Both the position numbers and the translations under genes were made by a program. This document shows positions 9,304 through 18,480 of a DNA stretch of 64,000 bases, piece after piece; positions within the stretch are counted from its first letter, which is position 1, and each line of letters opens with the position of its first letter. The stretch is from Candidatus Binatia bacterium (lineage in GTDB: Bacteria; Desulfobacterota; Binatia; HRBIN30), in contig BPIR01000001.1 of assembly GCA_026004215.1 (NCBI GenBank), forward strand, positions 1,392,566-1,456,565, given 5' to 3'. The notes beneath the pieces were generated by a model. That model ran no database searches, was not told the origin of the DNA, and saw only the letters and a program-made list of their open reading frames with translations.

Positions 9304-10323
9304 CGTGTCCTCCTTCCCCGACAACGGGCGTGGACCTTAGTCCCAGTTCGCAACCAACTGTTACACGTACCCGCCCGTAGGTTGATCAATGAACGAATGG
9401 CAAGGTATCCCACTTCGAGGACTGGGGCAATCGCCGCCGGTGTTTTCTCCGCCATTTCCTGAAATCCTGCCCGGCGTTCGCGGCGCTCGGCCAAGCCAGG
9501 CCCGTTAGCGCACGAAGCAAGCTTGCCGCCTCGGGCAACGAGCTCCGCCAGCAAAGCCAGGCAGCGGCGTCGAGCACCCCAGTGTCTGTTGCAGACTCTG
9601 TTCGCAGGTCGTCCACAAGGCGACACTGCAACACACGGCGCCGGAGACGTCGTAAAAGCACAGCGAGGAAATTCCAGCACGAGCTTGTTTCCAGCCTCAC
9701 CGCCATGCCCTTCCGGTCGCCCTGTCATGCTCAGTGTAGGCCAGCTCGAACACCGCCAAGTCGTTCTTCCACCGGTGTATCCGCTTACACCGTCGGCCCT
9801 TTCCAAACGAAACCCACGCTCGGATGGCATCCGCACAAGGGGCGGCGCTGAGCCCATCCGCGTCTTGGCACTCTGAACGGTACCCCGAAAGACGGACCGA
9901 CTCGTGGTGGAACCAAACACGACTGCCGGCAAGGATCGGCGGCTCGAAATCACCGGCGCCACGGTACGGGCCTTGGCATCGGGTACGCCTCGTCCGTACA
10001 ATGGTTTTTGCCATCCACTCTGGTACGGTGGCCATTCGCAAGCCCATGACCCTTCGATTCGACGCTCACCTCCGCGGCCTTGACTGCCGAACGCCAGCGA
10101 GTCGATCGCGAGCAACTCGTGGCATGGCCCCGGCTGCCCGCCGCAATGGCGCCAGGCCCTAGCCCATTCAACGCAAAACTCCAAGCGCTCGAGGAGCGAG
10201 CGTGCGCGGGCGCAGCCGATTTGGGGAACAAAGTTTGGTCCGGTCCGGCAGTTGCCTCCGGCCTAGGACACTCACTAAGAATGCGAACCAAATCAGGTTC
10301 TACCTAGACAGAGGAGGTTCCGC
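9304..10323. other. About 1 kb without a recognisable gene
   Basis: Several overlapping open frames exist on both strands, the longest 294 codons on the minus strand (9300-10184). Their translations are rich in Arg, Gly, Ser and Trp, with no motif, signal peptide or family resemblance, which is what antisense or noncoding GC-rich DNA gives. The left edge should carry the bufA promoter. The last 20 bases carry GAGGAGG, the ribosome-binding site of the acyl-CoA ligase gene. Confidence 0.5.
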
Positions 10324-12152
10324 ATGAGTCACCGCGAACGAGAGGACATCGATCGCACCGTTGCTGGCCAAACGGTATGCACACTGTTTGCCGACGCGGT
10401 GGCCAAGTATCCCGATTTGGACGCACTGAAATGGAAATCGGGCGACGCATGGCAGTCGCTCACCTGGCAGCAATACGGGGAGCGAGTGCGCAAGCTCGCG
10501 GCTGGGCTCGTACGACTTGGTGTCGAGCCGGGTAAGTTCGTGGCCATTCTCGCCTCGAATCGGCCGGAACATTACCTCGTCGACCTGGCTGCGCTGCACG
10601 CCGGAGCCATTCCGGTGACGATCTACAGTACCCTGGCGCCGCCGCAGATCGAGTACATCATGAACCACTGTGAGGCGGTGGCGTTCGTGGCGGAGAATCC
10701 CGACGTGTATGCGAAAGTTGCGGCGATTCGGGCGAACCTTCCGAAGCTGCGGCACGTCGTCGTGATCGACCAGGCGGAGCAGCTCCGGGGAGAACCTGGC
10801 GTGTTGCCTTTGGCGAGTTTGGAGTCCGCTGCCGCTGAGGCAAGCATTTTCGAAGAAGTGGAGAAGACGCTGGAAAGCCGTTCAGCCGCAGGACCTGGCC
10901 ACCCTCATCTACACGTCGGGCACAACTGGACCACCGAAAGGGGTCATGGTCACTCATTACAACGTGTGTTGGACGGCGGAGTCTTTGGACCGATTGTTCC
11001 CCCGCACCCCAGGCATGCGCCACATTTCGTACCTGCCTCTGGCCCATATCGCCGAGCGCATGGCGGGCTACTACCTGCACCTCAAGAGCGCGTCCACCTG
11101 TTACTTCTGCCCGAGCCCCCAACAAATCGCGCGAATACTTGCGCGAAGTGCGCCCCGAATTCTTTTTCGCAGTGCCGAGAATCTGGGAAAAGCTCCATGC
11201 TGGTTTGGTGGCCGCGATCGAGAAGCTCGACGAGCCGCAGCGTTCCATGGTCCGGCACGCCATCCAAGTGAGCCTGCAAAAGGTGCGACTCGAACAGCGC
11301 GGCGAGCCTGTCCCTCCCGATCTGCAAGAGCAGGCGCAGAATGCCGCGTTCATTACCGCGATGATTCGCGAGCGCGTCGGGCTCGACGCGATTAAAATCG
11401 CTTCCAGTGGCGCGGCACCCATCGCACCGGAACTGATCGAGTGGTTTTACGCGATTGGAGTGCCGATCGCCGAGGTCTACGGGCAGTCGGAGGATACCGG
11501 TCCGACTTCCTGGAACCGACCGGGCGAAATCAAAATCGGCACGGTCGGGCGGCCCATCCCTGGCGTCGAAGTCAAGCTTGCCGACGATGGCGAATTGCTG
11601 GTGCGCGGCGGCAACGTGACTGCCGGCTACTACAAGGAGCCACAACTCACGCGCGAGACCTTCGACGAAGACGGATGGCTCCATTCCGGAGACATCGCGA
11701 CCATCGATGCGGACGGGTACATTCGCATCGTTGATCGGAAAAAGGAAATCATCATTACGGCGGGCGGCAAAAACATCGCTCCATCGAATATCGAGAACAT
11801 GCTGAAGCAAAAACCGCTTGTCGGACAAGCGTGCGTTATTGGCGACCGCCGGCCCTTCGTCTCCGCACTGATCGTGCTCGACCCCGAAACGACACTCGCA
11901 TGGGCGCAACAGCACGACCTACCCGCGGACTTGAGCGTGCTCGCACAACACCCCAAGGTGCAAAGCGTCGTGCAGGGTTACATCGACGAGGTGAACCAGC
12001 AACTCAGCCAAGTGGAGCGGATCAAGAAGTTCGTGATCGTTCCGCGGGAATGGACTATAGACTCCGGAGAGCTCACTCCCACGATGAAGATGAAGCGCCG
12101 CGTGGTCCACGAAAAATATGCCGACCTTATCGAACAAATGTACCGTGCTTGA
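10324..12152 (+). pseudogene. Long-chain acyl-CoA synthetase (FadD/FACS type), broken by two +1 frameshifts
   Basis: AMP-forming ligase that activates fatty acids. The family sequence is complete but spread over all three plus frames. 10324-10878 reads MSHREREDIDRTVAGQTVCT through EEVEKTLE. About 10877-11118 reads VQPQDLATLIYTSGTTGPPK (P-loop), then GVMVTHYNVCW. About 11121-12152 reads REYLREVRPEFFFAVPRIWE, YGQSEDTGPTSWN, GWLHSGDIATIDADGYIRIV and DRKKEIIITAGGKNIAPSNI. The first shift falls at GGAAAGC (10872-10877) and the second at the C run 11116-11120. Removing one base at each restores a single ~609-residue protein. The start has GAGGAGG 8 nt upstream. All catalytic motifs are intact, so this is either a very recent pseudogene or two consensus errors. 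Confidence 0.88.
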
Positions 12153-12615
12153 GCGATTGGCCGCAGCCACGAACTGGGCGCTGGTTTTCCTTCTGGCGGC
12201 CGGCAGCTTTTTGGGCTGTTCGGACCGTTCGTACGCGGCCCGTGCCGAGCGGCATCTCGGCAGTGTGACTCTGGCGGCGGTGGAGACACTGCGCCGCGTA
12301 GAGGAACGAGGGGACGTGGACGACGCGCTCGGCCGCTACGCGCACGAAATTCGGGAAGCGGAGCTTTTTCTCGCCGGCCAAACCTCCCATCGAGACCAGG
12401 ACTCTTACCAAAAGTTGTCGGCACTCATTGCTCGCCACAAGGAATTTCTCGTCAAACTTCAATCCGGCCGGGAAGATACCCCGGCTTTGCCCGCGACTGA
12501 TGATGGCGATAGCGAGGCACCCTCGGCTCCCCGCAACAGCGAGTGGATCCGCACGGTCAATGAGCTGTTGCGCGAAACCGGCGAGGTGCGGTCCTTGCTG
12601 CGCCAGGGCCGCTGA
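12145..12615 (+). CDS. Predicted lipoprotein of unknown function
   Basis: About 156 residues. I prefer the GTG at 12145, which gives a compact signal peptide (MLERLAAATNWALVFLLAAG, then SFLGC); an ATG at 12118 is the alternative. The Cys is followed by SDRSYAARAERHLGSV. The rest is a helical, charged protein with an acidic Asp/Ser/Pro linker near residue 125 and a final helix (WIRTVNELLRETGEVRSLLR). It resembles small periplasmic lipoproteins but matches no family I can name. It overlaps the end of the acyl-CoA ligase gene and abuts the next gene (TGA then ATG), so it is likely co-transcribed with the phosphatidyltransferase. Confidence 0.7.
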   Translation: MLERLAAATNWALVFLLAAGSFLGCSDRSYAARAERHLGSVTLAAVETLRRVEERGDVDDALGRYAHEIREAELFLAGQTSHRDQDSYQKLSALIARHKEFLVKLQSGREDTPALPATDDGDSEAPSAPRNSEWIRTVNELLRETGEVRSLLRQGR

Positions 12616-13317
12616 ATGGCTGTGTCCGGCGCCAGTGCTCGTGTGCGCCCCGCGGATCTTTTGACCCTCGGGCGACTTTTCGCTGGACCCCTCTTTGCCT
12701 GGTGTGTCTGGCAAGCAGAGCGAGGCTCCACCGTTGCGGCAATCGGCACCGCACTGCTGTTTGCGTTTGCCGCCTGGAGCGACATCGCCGACGGCCGCTG
12801 GGCGAGACAACAGTCGCGGCCAAGGTCCTACGGCCGCTGGCTCGATCATGGAGCAGACATCGCGTTTCTTTTTTGTGGTTTCTGGACTTACGTTCTCCTT
12901 GGCAAACTGCCTTGGTGGGTTCCGGCCAGCATTGCGGTGGCGTTCGGGGCGTACCTCGCCCGCACACTCGCGCGCGCGGACCCACCATCCGATTCGATCT
13001 GGACCAACCGGATTGGGCACTGGGGAGGGGTGTGCAACTATGTTCTGCTAGGTGCACTGGTGGGCAACTTTTCCATCGGCGCACGTTGCTTACCCGCGCC
13101 CATGTTGGCCGCGATGTTTCTAGCGGTTCCGTTGTACTCCATTGCGCCCCTTTGCATTGCCTGGATTAGCCGTCGCGCCGGCTTGCGTCTCCCCGACGGT
13201 CCCCGTGGACGCCTCGCCAGCGCGCACCACCTCGCCGGCAGCCCGGACGTCGGACCAGCTCAGACCGAGAAACACCGCACCCACAACGCCCTGACCCACG
13301 ATGGTCAGCACCTGTAA
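12616..13317 (+). CDS. CDP-alcohol phosphatidyltransferase family protein
   Basis: Integral-membrane enzyme that transfers a phosphatidyl (or related) group from a CDP-alcohol to an acceptor alcohol. The signature D-x2-D-G-x2-A-R-x8-G-x3-D-x3-D is exact: DIADGRWARQQSRPRSYG followed by RWLDHGAD at about residues 55-80. About six hydrophobic segments follow. The acceptor (glycerol-P, inositol-P, serine or other) cannot be told. The final ~45 residues are hydrophilic (QTEKHRTHNALTHDGQHL) and lie entirely over the 3' end of the convergent membrane-protein gene, a 198-nt overlap. The true C-terminus may therefore be earlier in evolutionary terms. Confidence 0.87.
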   Translation: MAVSGASARVRPADLLTLGRLFAGPLFAWCVWQAERGSTVAAIGTALLFAFAAWSDIADGRWARQQSRPRSYGRWLDHGADIAFLFCGFWTYVLLGKLPWWVPASIAVAFGAYLARTLARADPPSDSIWTNRIGHWGGVCNYVLLGALVGNFSIGARCLPAPMLAAMFLAVPLYSIAPLCIAWISRRAGLRLPDGPRGRLASAHHLAGSPDVGPAQTEKHRTHNALTHDGQHL

Positions 13318-14244
13318 CGCATTCAGTAAAAGCCCGAAAGCCAACGCCTCTTCTCGCCCCACCCCGTAAATACCCAATGCCAAGATGCAGGCGTACTGGA
13401 ACGGGCCGACCATCGCCGGCGGATTGGGCAGCGCCGTCGCCATACCGATGAACAGAAACACCACCAGCGCCGCAGAGAATGGCACTGGGAACCCGAAACC
13501 CTTCATGACGATCCAACTCGACACGATGGGCAAAAACCACAGCACCAGGGACACGACAAACACTCGCCCCAGAAGCGCCCCGTTCGGCAGCACCTGCATG
13601 CCTTGCAGCACCGCGCGCAGCGCGCGCGCCACCGCTTGGCCGGCACGCTCGGGGAGCCAACCGGAAAAGTAACGTTGCACCCAGTGCTCTCCGCGGTTGT
13701 ATGCGAGCACAACCACCAGCGCGAAGAACGCGGTAAAGACAGCCGGAAACACCGCGCCGTTACGCGCCCAAGTCGGGAGTTCCGGCGTGTAGAGCAACGC
13801 GGCCAAAATGTAGGTCACGATACAAAAAGAGTCCATGAGCTTTTCCACGACCACGCTGCCAATGGCCTGCGACATGCGCACTGAGGAAAACTGCGCCACC
13901 AACCACGGCCGCACGACCTCACCGAGCCGCGCTGGAATCAAATTGATGGCGCTGTAGGCAACAGCGGTCACCGACCATAGCCGGCCAAACGGCACATGTT
14001 CCAACGGCTCGAGCTCGAGCTGCCATCGCCATGCGCGCAAGAGCATGAGTACAACACTCACCCCCACTGCCGCTAACAGCCACGGCCAGTGAAAATTCCC
14101 CAGAACCTCTGCCAGCCGAGAGAGCGAAACGTTCCAAAAAGCCAGCAGTAGGAACACCCCTCCCACAGCCAAACTCACGACCACTTGCACTGCCATACGT
14201 TGCTTCACGAGCCCGAGCTTACCATGAACGAATCGCCTCACCAT
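13120..14244 (-). CDS. Lysylphosphatidylglycerol synthase TM-region/UPF0104 family membrane protein
   Basis: Polytopic membrane protein of ~374 aa with about eight hydrophobic segments. It has the UPF0104 (AglD/MprF flippase domain) look: AVAYSAINLIPARLGEVVRP, then SSVRMSQAIGSVVVEKLMDS and MATALPNPPAMVGPFQYACI. The family is thought to move or display lipids, or to sit beside glycosyltransferases; no aminoacyl-transfer domain is present. Possible starts are 14289, 14244 (chosen; MVRRFVHGKLGL) and 14196 (MAVQVVVSLAVGG). The C-terminal 60 residues are Gly/Ala/Thr-rich and run antisense through the tail of the CDP-alcohol phosphatidyltransferase gene. Convergent partners in lipid metabolism may share regulation by this overlap. 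Confidence 0.82.
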   Translation of the reverse strand: MVRRFVHGKLGLVKQRMAVQVVVSLAVGGVFLLLAFWNVSLSRLAEVLGNFHWPWLLAAVGVSVVLMLLRAWRWQLELEPLEHVPFGRLWSVTAVAYSAINLIPARLGEVVRPWLVAQFSSVRMSQAIGSVVVEKLMDSFCIVTYILAALLYTPELPTWARNGAVFPAVFTAFFALVVVLAYNRGEHWVQRYFSGWLPERAGQAVARALRAVLQGMQVLPNGALLGRVFVVSLVLWFLPIVSSWIVMKGFGFPVPFSAALVVFLFIGMATALPNPPAMVGPFQYACILALGIYGVGREEALAFGLLLNALQVLTIVGQGVVGAVFLGLSWSDVRAAGEVVRAGEASTGTVGETQAGATANPGNAKGRNGVQRNR

Positions 14245-14386
14245 GCCCCGCGGGCTCGAAAGCGCAGTGACGATGCCCGGAGACTGCACCCGCCCCGCGT
14301 GTCGCCGCGCTCGACTGCGCGCGCAGTTGCGCTCTCACCGCCACGGTACTGGAAGAAAACCCGGCACTGTGCCACAGGGCGGCACC

Positions 14387-15736
14387 GTGCCGACCACAGT
14401 AGACGACCGCCATCCGCGGGACCGCCTCCACCGCCAGCTCGGTTTACTGGACACCACCATGCTGTGCGTCTCGTCCATCATTGGCGCCGGCATCTTCCTG
14501 ACCCCGGGGCACGTAGCTGCGTTGCTCCCTAGCCCGAGCCTCTTCCTCGCCGCTTGGCTTGTTGGCGGCTTGCTTTCTCTAGCTGGCGCGCTGGCCAATG
14601 CCGAACTTGGCGCGATGTTCCCCCGCGCCGGTGGCGATTACGTGTATCTGCGCGAAGCTTATCACCCGTTAGCGGGCTTCGCTGTCGGATGGTTGTCTTT
14701 CTTCGTGATCTACGCTGGGACCGTGGCCACACTTGCCGTCGGTTTTGCGGAAGGCTTGAGTCGTTTCCTCTGGCTCGACCAGCGCGCGGTGCTGGCAAGC
14801 GCTTGCGGTACCATCGTGGCGCTATCGGCCGTGAACTACGCGGGAGTCCGGCGGGGTGCGAGTTTCAACAATGCCACGGCACTGTTGAAACTTGGCGCAA
14901 TTGTCGCGTTGAGTGCCGTAGCGCTTCTCAGCGACAAGGGGCACTGGGAGCATTTTGCCGCAGCGCCGCCTGGCGTGGCGGCTGCTCACTGGGCCAACTT
15001 TGGCCTGGCCTTGTCGCCCGTGCTGTTCAGTTACCTGGGATGGAACGCCCCTGTGTACGTGGCAAGCGAAATTCAGACGCCGGGCCGAACCATTCCGCGC
15101 GCGCTTTTTCTGGGCCTTGGCCTGTGCATCGTTGCCTACGTCTTGCTCAACGTGGTTTACCTCTACGCGCTGCCTCTCCCCGAACTTGGCCAACAATCCA
15201 ATGTCGGCGAGGCTGCCGCACGCGTGCTTTTCGGGAATGCCGGCGCCCCGGTCATCGCGCTTTTAGTGCTGGCCTCGGTTCTCGGCTGCCTCAACGCAAC
15301 CATCCTGGTCGGTCCTCGCATCGCGTACGCGATGGCTCTCGATGGCTACTTCTTCCCCGGCGTCGAACGCGTGCATGATCACTACCGCACACCGCACGGT
15401 GCAATCGTCGCCCAGGCAGTGACTGCGATTGGATTGGTCCTGCTGCTGCAAGGCTTCCCGCGTATTCTCGACTACACGACGTTTGCCATCGTGCTCGCCA
15501 CCATGGCGGACACTGCAGCGCTCTACACCTTGCGGTGGCGGGCACCCCAGAGGCCACGGCCCTACCGCGCTTGGGGGTATCCTTGGCTTCCCGCGCTTTA
15601 CTTGGTCGCAAATGCTGGGATCGCAGCGGCCATGCTTTTGGGAAGACCCTTCGAGTGCCTGGCAGCACTTGCAATTGCGGCCACAGGCATTCCGTTCTAC
15701 GCCTTGTTCGCGCAGCGCAACTCGGCGCCGCATTAG
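14387..15736 (+). CDS. APC-superfamily amino acid permease
   Basis: Secondary transporter with 12 hydrophobic segments. The conserved first helix is MLCVSSIIGAGIFLTPG, followed by GALANAELGAMFPRAGGDYV (typical TM2-TM3 block) and SYLGWNAPVYVASEIQTPGR (TM6-7 loop). These are hallmarks of the LAT/basic-amino-acid branch. The open frame reaches back to 14243, but the first ~48 codons are Arg-rich, overlap the divergent gene's start and do not look like a transporter N-terminus. I therefore prefer the GTG at 14387, which gives VPTTVDDRHPRDRLHRQLGL. The substrate is not determinable. Downstream is the first repeat region. Confidence 0.88.
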   Translation: MPTTVDDRHPRDRLHRQLGLLDTTMLCVSSIIGAGIFLTPGHVAALLPSPSLFLAAWLVGGLLSLAGALANAELGAMFPRAGGDYVYLREAYHPLAGFAVGWLSFFVIYAGTVATLAVGFAEGLSRFLWLDQRAVLASACGTIVALSAVNYAGVRRGASFNNATALLKLGAIVALSAVALLSDKGHWEHFAAAPPGVAAAHWANFGLALSPVLFSYLGWNAPVYVASEIQTPGRTIPRALFLGLGLCIVAYVLLNVVYLYALPLPELGQQSNVGEAAARVLFGNAGAPVIALLVLASVLGCLNATILVGPRIAYAMALDGYFFPGVERVHDHYRTPHGAIVAQAVTAIGLVLLLQGFPRILDYTTFAIVLATMADTAALYTLRWRAPQRPRPYRAWGYPWLPALYLVANAGIAAAMLLGRPFECLAALAIAATGIPFYALFAQRNSAPH

Positions 15737-15837
15737 ATCCAACGCGGCGCTACGCACCGATACAGCCGTGCGCCCCCATCGCGTGGCGATGCCGTACCCT
15801 GGTGAACATCGCCCCGCCACGCCCACCCAGGGGCGCA

Positions 15838-16260
15838 GCAGGGTGCAGAAGCCTGGCAACAAATCTCCATCTCGCCGACTCAGCATTCACCACTCGCTAC
15901 TCGCCACTCGCCATTCGTTATTTCGCCAGCAAAACCTCGCCACGGGCACGCAGAGGAGCCGTGCCACGCCGGGTCCCACGTGGTCGCCATTGGTAGGGGC
16001 AACCCTTGTGGTTGCCCGCGGCGTGTACCGGTGCGGCCATTCGTAGGGGCGACCCTTGTGGTCGCCCGTGGTTGCACCGCCACCACGGGCAGGCACAAGG
16101 CCTGCCCCTACCACCGGGAAAGGAGCGCACCAATGCAGTAGGGGCAACCCTTGTGGTTGCCCGCGGTGTGCACCGGTGCGGCCGTTCGTAGGGGCGACCC
16201 TTGTGGTCGCCCGTGGTTGCACCGGCACCACGGGCAGGCACAAGGCCTGCCCCTACGGTT
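15838..16260. repeat. Dispersed repeat cluster, copy A, with hairpin repeats
   Basis: A roughly 220-bp block (15838-16060) containing GCCACTCGCCATTCGTTATT and GCCACGGGCACGCAG recurs almost identically at 20585-20800. It leads into alternating short hairpins of two kinds. Type 1 has arms GGGCAACC/GGTTGCCC or GGGCGACC/GGTCGCCC with loop CTTGT, at about 15997, 16043, 16138 and 16187. Type 2 has arms GGGCAGGC/GCCTGCCC with a 5-nt loop, at 16087-16107 and 16232-16252. These are REP/MITE-like elements, noncoding, separated by GCGGTGTGCACCGG-type linkers. No gene is supported between 15737 and 16356. Confidence 0.85.
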
Positions 16261-16261
16261 C

Positions 16262-16368
16262 GTATCTTGACCTTTGATCGGCGGCGGGGGGTAAAAGGAC
16301 CAATGCTCTCGTCCGCAAAACCGAACCAACGTACGGGGCGAGAGCGAGGAGGCGCCATGGAGCTCTAC
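16262..16368 (+). promoter_or_regulatory. Structured leader, copy A (promoter-like box, stem-loop, ribosome-binding site)
   Basis: The order is TTGACC at about 16267, a G-run followed by TAAAAGG, then a stem-loop with 5' arm GCTCTCGTCC and 3' arm GGGGCGAGAGC. GAGGAGGCGCC then ends directly at an ATG (16357). The same order, with matching stem changes, appears at 20880-20991. The ATG opens a ~98-codon frame (MELYRGESARKTRR) that runs out of frame with the lipoprotein gene at 16554. The leader therefore drives either a leader peptide or, if a frameshift exists, the lipoprotein itself. Confidence 0.55.
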
Positions 16369-16553
16369 CGGGGCGAGTCGGCAAGAAAAACGCGCCGGAT
16401 GGCAGTGGGAAGAGTTCGTGCGAGTGAATTGTCGGGCCAGGCCTGTCGGCGCAAGTTCGGGCTGCTGAGCGCAGGGGTGCTGCCAGCGGTGGGGAGCGCC
16501 CGCTGCGCAGTGCCGGTGCGGAAACATCTCCACGCGGAGAGTCTTCCGGTAGC

Positions 16554-17165
16554 TTGTCGCATGCACCGCGCCGCGAACGGGGATCTCGCGAGAGCAAGCC
16601 GACGGCGCGCGCGCGCACCAACGGGTTCCGGCTTCTCTGGGCTTTGTCTCTGAGCATTCTCGTCGGTTGTGGAGGTGGCGGCAGCACAGCCGCCGAGGAG
16701 GAAGCCGGGATCCCGTACCGACTTCTCGAAGGGAGTTCTCTCACCTTCTCGCCGGACCCGCCGAGCCCCACCAGCGTCGTGACCGAACCGCTCACGGGGA
16801 CGTTTCGGTTGGAGTGGGCTCCCATTCGCGCGTTTGGCGTTTTTCTAACCGGGCTTCGCCTGCAGGCTGGAAACCGGTTCATGATCGAGAGTATGCCGGG
16901 AGAGAAGGCTCTGCTCATCGGCGGCCAGGAGGTCGACGTGGGGTTGGCGGGAGACCTTGGCGGTGAGCCCAAGCTCCTTGTCAACGGCAAGCCCGTCGAC
17001 TTCCGCGGCGGCGGTCCGTATTGCCCACTTTGGGGCGGGGGAGATGACCCGCGGCTTGCACTCGCGCGCATCGAGCTGTGCGCTCCGGCCCTGCGGTGCG
17101 CCGAGATTCGATCGGGCACCGTCGCAGGGTACGTCTTGACCATCGTTGCCGTGCCGGAGCGGTGA
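16554..17165 (+). CDS. Predicted lipoprotein of unknown function
   Basis: About 203 codons from a TTG. No better start exists in this frame, because a stop lies at 16425-16427 and no ATG or GTG comes between. Residues 25-43 form a lipoprotein signal (FRLLWALSLSILVGC) with a good lipobox LVGC, followed by a Gly-rich tether. The mature protein is a beta-rich domain (YRLLEGSSLTFSPDPP, FRLEWAPIRAFGVFLTGLRL) ending with a Cys pair region (CPLWGGGDD, ELCAPALRCAE). No family is recognised. The missing standard start, together with the well-formed ribosome-binding site and ATG of the structured leader at 16357 in another frame, suggests either a long N-terminal extension broken by a frameshift or a TTG start. 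Confidence 0.6.
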   Translation: MSHAPRRERGSRESKPTARARTNGFRLLWALSLSILVGCGGGGSTAAEEEAGIPYRLLEGSSLTFSPDPPSPTSVVTEPLTGTFRLEWAPIRAFGVFLTGLRLQAGNRFMIESMPGEKALLIGGQEVDVGLAGDLGGEPKLLVNGKPVDFRGGGPYCPLWGGGDDPRLALARIELCAPALRCAEIRSGTVAGYVLTIVAVPER

Positions 17166-17214
17166 AAAGGGGGAGAGGAGGGGAGGCACAATCCAACCCG
17201 GAGGACACGTCCGA

Positions 17215-18453
17215 ATGCAACCGCTGCGTTCAGGGATTTCGACGGCTGCGCTCCGGCATTTCATAACCAGCATGTCACGCCGTGCACTTGCCGCGGGCAC
17301 CCTGGCCACAGCGTTGCTTTTTGCGCTGGTGAGCTACGGCTCCGAACCCATTCCGCCGGAAGGAAAGGTGATCCAGCAAGGCGGGGAAGTTTTCCCAGCC
17401 GTGGCGTGGGGCGTCTTCGACGGCTCTCTGCGCGATCTCCCGCTGGCACCGACGCCCGAACCTGGTGCCCCTCCGATCGAGCAGCCCGACGGGCGGTGCT
17501 GTCAGGCCCAGCAGGACGATGGTTCGCCGATGCAGGCCGAAACCTCGCTGCGCCAGCCCCAGGGGACGAGTGCCGTGGCCCAGGGAGGCGCCGCCGCATT
17601 CTCGCCGCCGGAGCTGAACTTCCCGGGGCAAGGCTACACCGACGTTCGGCCCCCCGACACGGTCGGGGACGTGGGTCTCCAGTACTACGTTCAGGCAGTC
17701 AACCATTCCCAGGGAACATCCATCGCTGTGTACGACAAAGTCACGGGCGCGCTGTCTTGGGGGCCCACGGTTCTTCGCAGCTTGTGGACCGCAGGGGGTA
17801 ACTGCGCAACGGCGGGCCGTGGGGACCCGATCGTCCTCTACGACCACCTCGCCAACCGTTGGCTCATCGCGGAGTTCGTCGATCCGAATCTCGGGAACAC
17901 CCTCTGCGTTTACCTCTCGCGCACCGACGATCCGCTAAACGGCGGGTGGTTCTTCTACGAATTTCACACGCCGCAGTTTCCGGACTATCCGAAGTTCGCC
18001 GTGTGGCCCGACGCCTACTACGTGACCACGAACGAACGCCCTCCGGCCGTCTATGCCCTCGATCGTGCACGGATGCTGGCCGGGCTACCCGCGAGCCAGC
18101 AGCGATTCACGGCTGAGCCACTCGGAGGGTTCACCAGCTTCCAAGCTCTCACGCCAGCGGACCTCCACGGAGCTGCGCCGCCGGCTGGCTCGCCGGGTCT
18201 CTTCGTGCGTCACCGCGACGACGAGGTGCACGATAGCGAGCCCGTTGCAGGCGTGGACTTCCTGGATCTGTTCGAGCTTCGGGTCGACTTTGCAGCGCCC
18301 CAAAACTCCAGGTTCACGGCGCTGCCTTCGGTCGAGGTGGCGCAGTTCGACTCCCGTCTCTGCGGGGTGGGCTCCGTGCAGTGCATTCCGCAGCCGGGGA
18401 CTTCGCAGAGCTTGGACCCGGTGAGCGAAGTAGTCATGTGGCGAGCGCAGTAG
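17215..18453 (+). CDS. Large secreted propeller-like/dockerin protein, N-terminal part, ended by an in-frame TAG
   Basis: Start ATG at 17215 with GGAGG 10 nt upstream. The signal peptide is at about residues 20-42 (RALAAGTLATALLFALVSYG). The extracellular domain includes YTDVRPPDTVGDVGLQYYVQ, IVLYDHLANRWLIAEFVDPN and the repeated pattern of surface-protein propeller domains of unknown function. The frame stops at TAG 18451-18453 inside VVMWRAQ-stop-RNFGTHETLVGNF. The same frame resumes at once with matching domain sequence, so a Tyr codon (TAC or TAT) has probably become TAG. Translation would give a truncated, unanchored 412-residue protein. Confidence 0.7.
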   Translation: MQPLRSGISTAALRHFITSMSRRALAAGTLATALLFALVSYGSEPIPPEGKVIQQGGEVFPAVAWGVFDGSLRDLPLAPTPEPGAPPIEQPDGRCCQAQQDDGSPMQAETSLRQPQGTSAVAQGGAAAFSPPELNFPGQGYTDVRPPDTVGDVGLQYYVQAVNHSQGTSIAVYDKVTGALSWGPTVLRSLWTAGGNCATAGRGDPIVLYDHLANRWLIAEFVDPNLGNTLCVYLSRTDDPLNGGWFFYEFHTPQFPDYPKFAVWPDAYYVTTNERPPAVYALDRARMLAGLPASQQRFTAEPLGGFTSFQALTPADLHGAAPPAGSPGLFVRHRDDEVHDSEPVAGVDFLDLFELRVDFAAPQNSRFTALPSVEVAQFDSRLCGVGSVQCIPQPGTSQSLDPVSEVVMWRAQ

Positions 18454-18480
18454 CGCAACTTCGGGACGCACGAGACGCTG

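Noticed and set aside
9300-10184. A 294-codon minus-strand open frame.
   Set aside because: Arg/Ser/Trp-rich, no motif, no signal, no ribosome-binding site; it behaves like noncoding GC-rich sequence.
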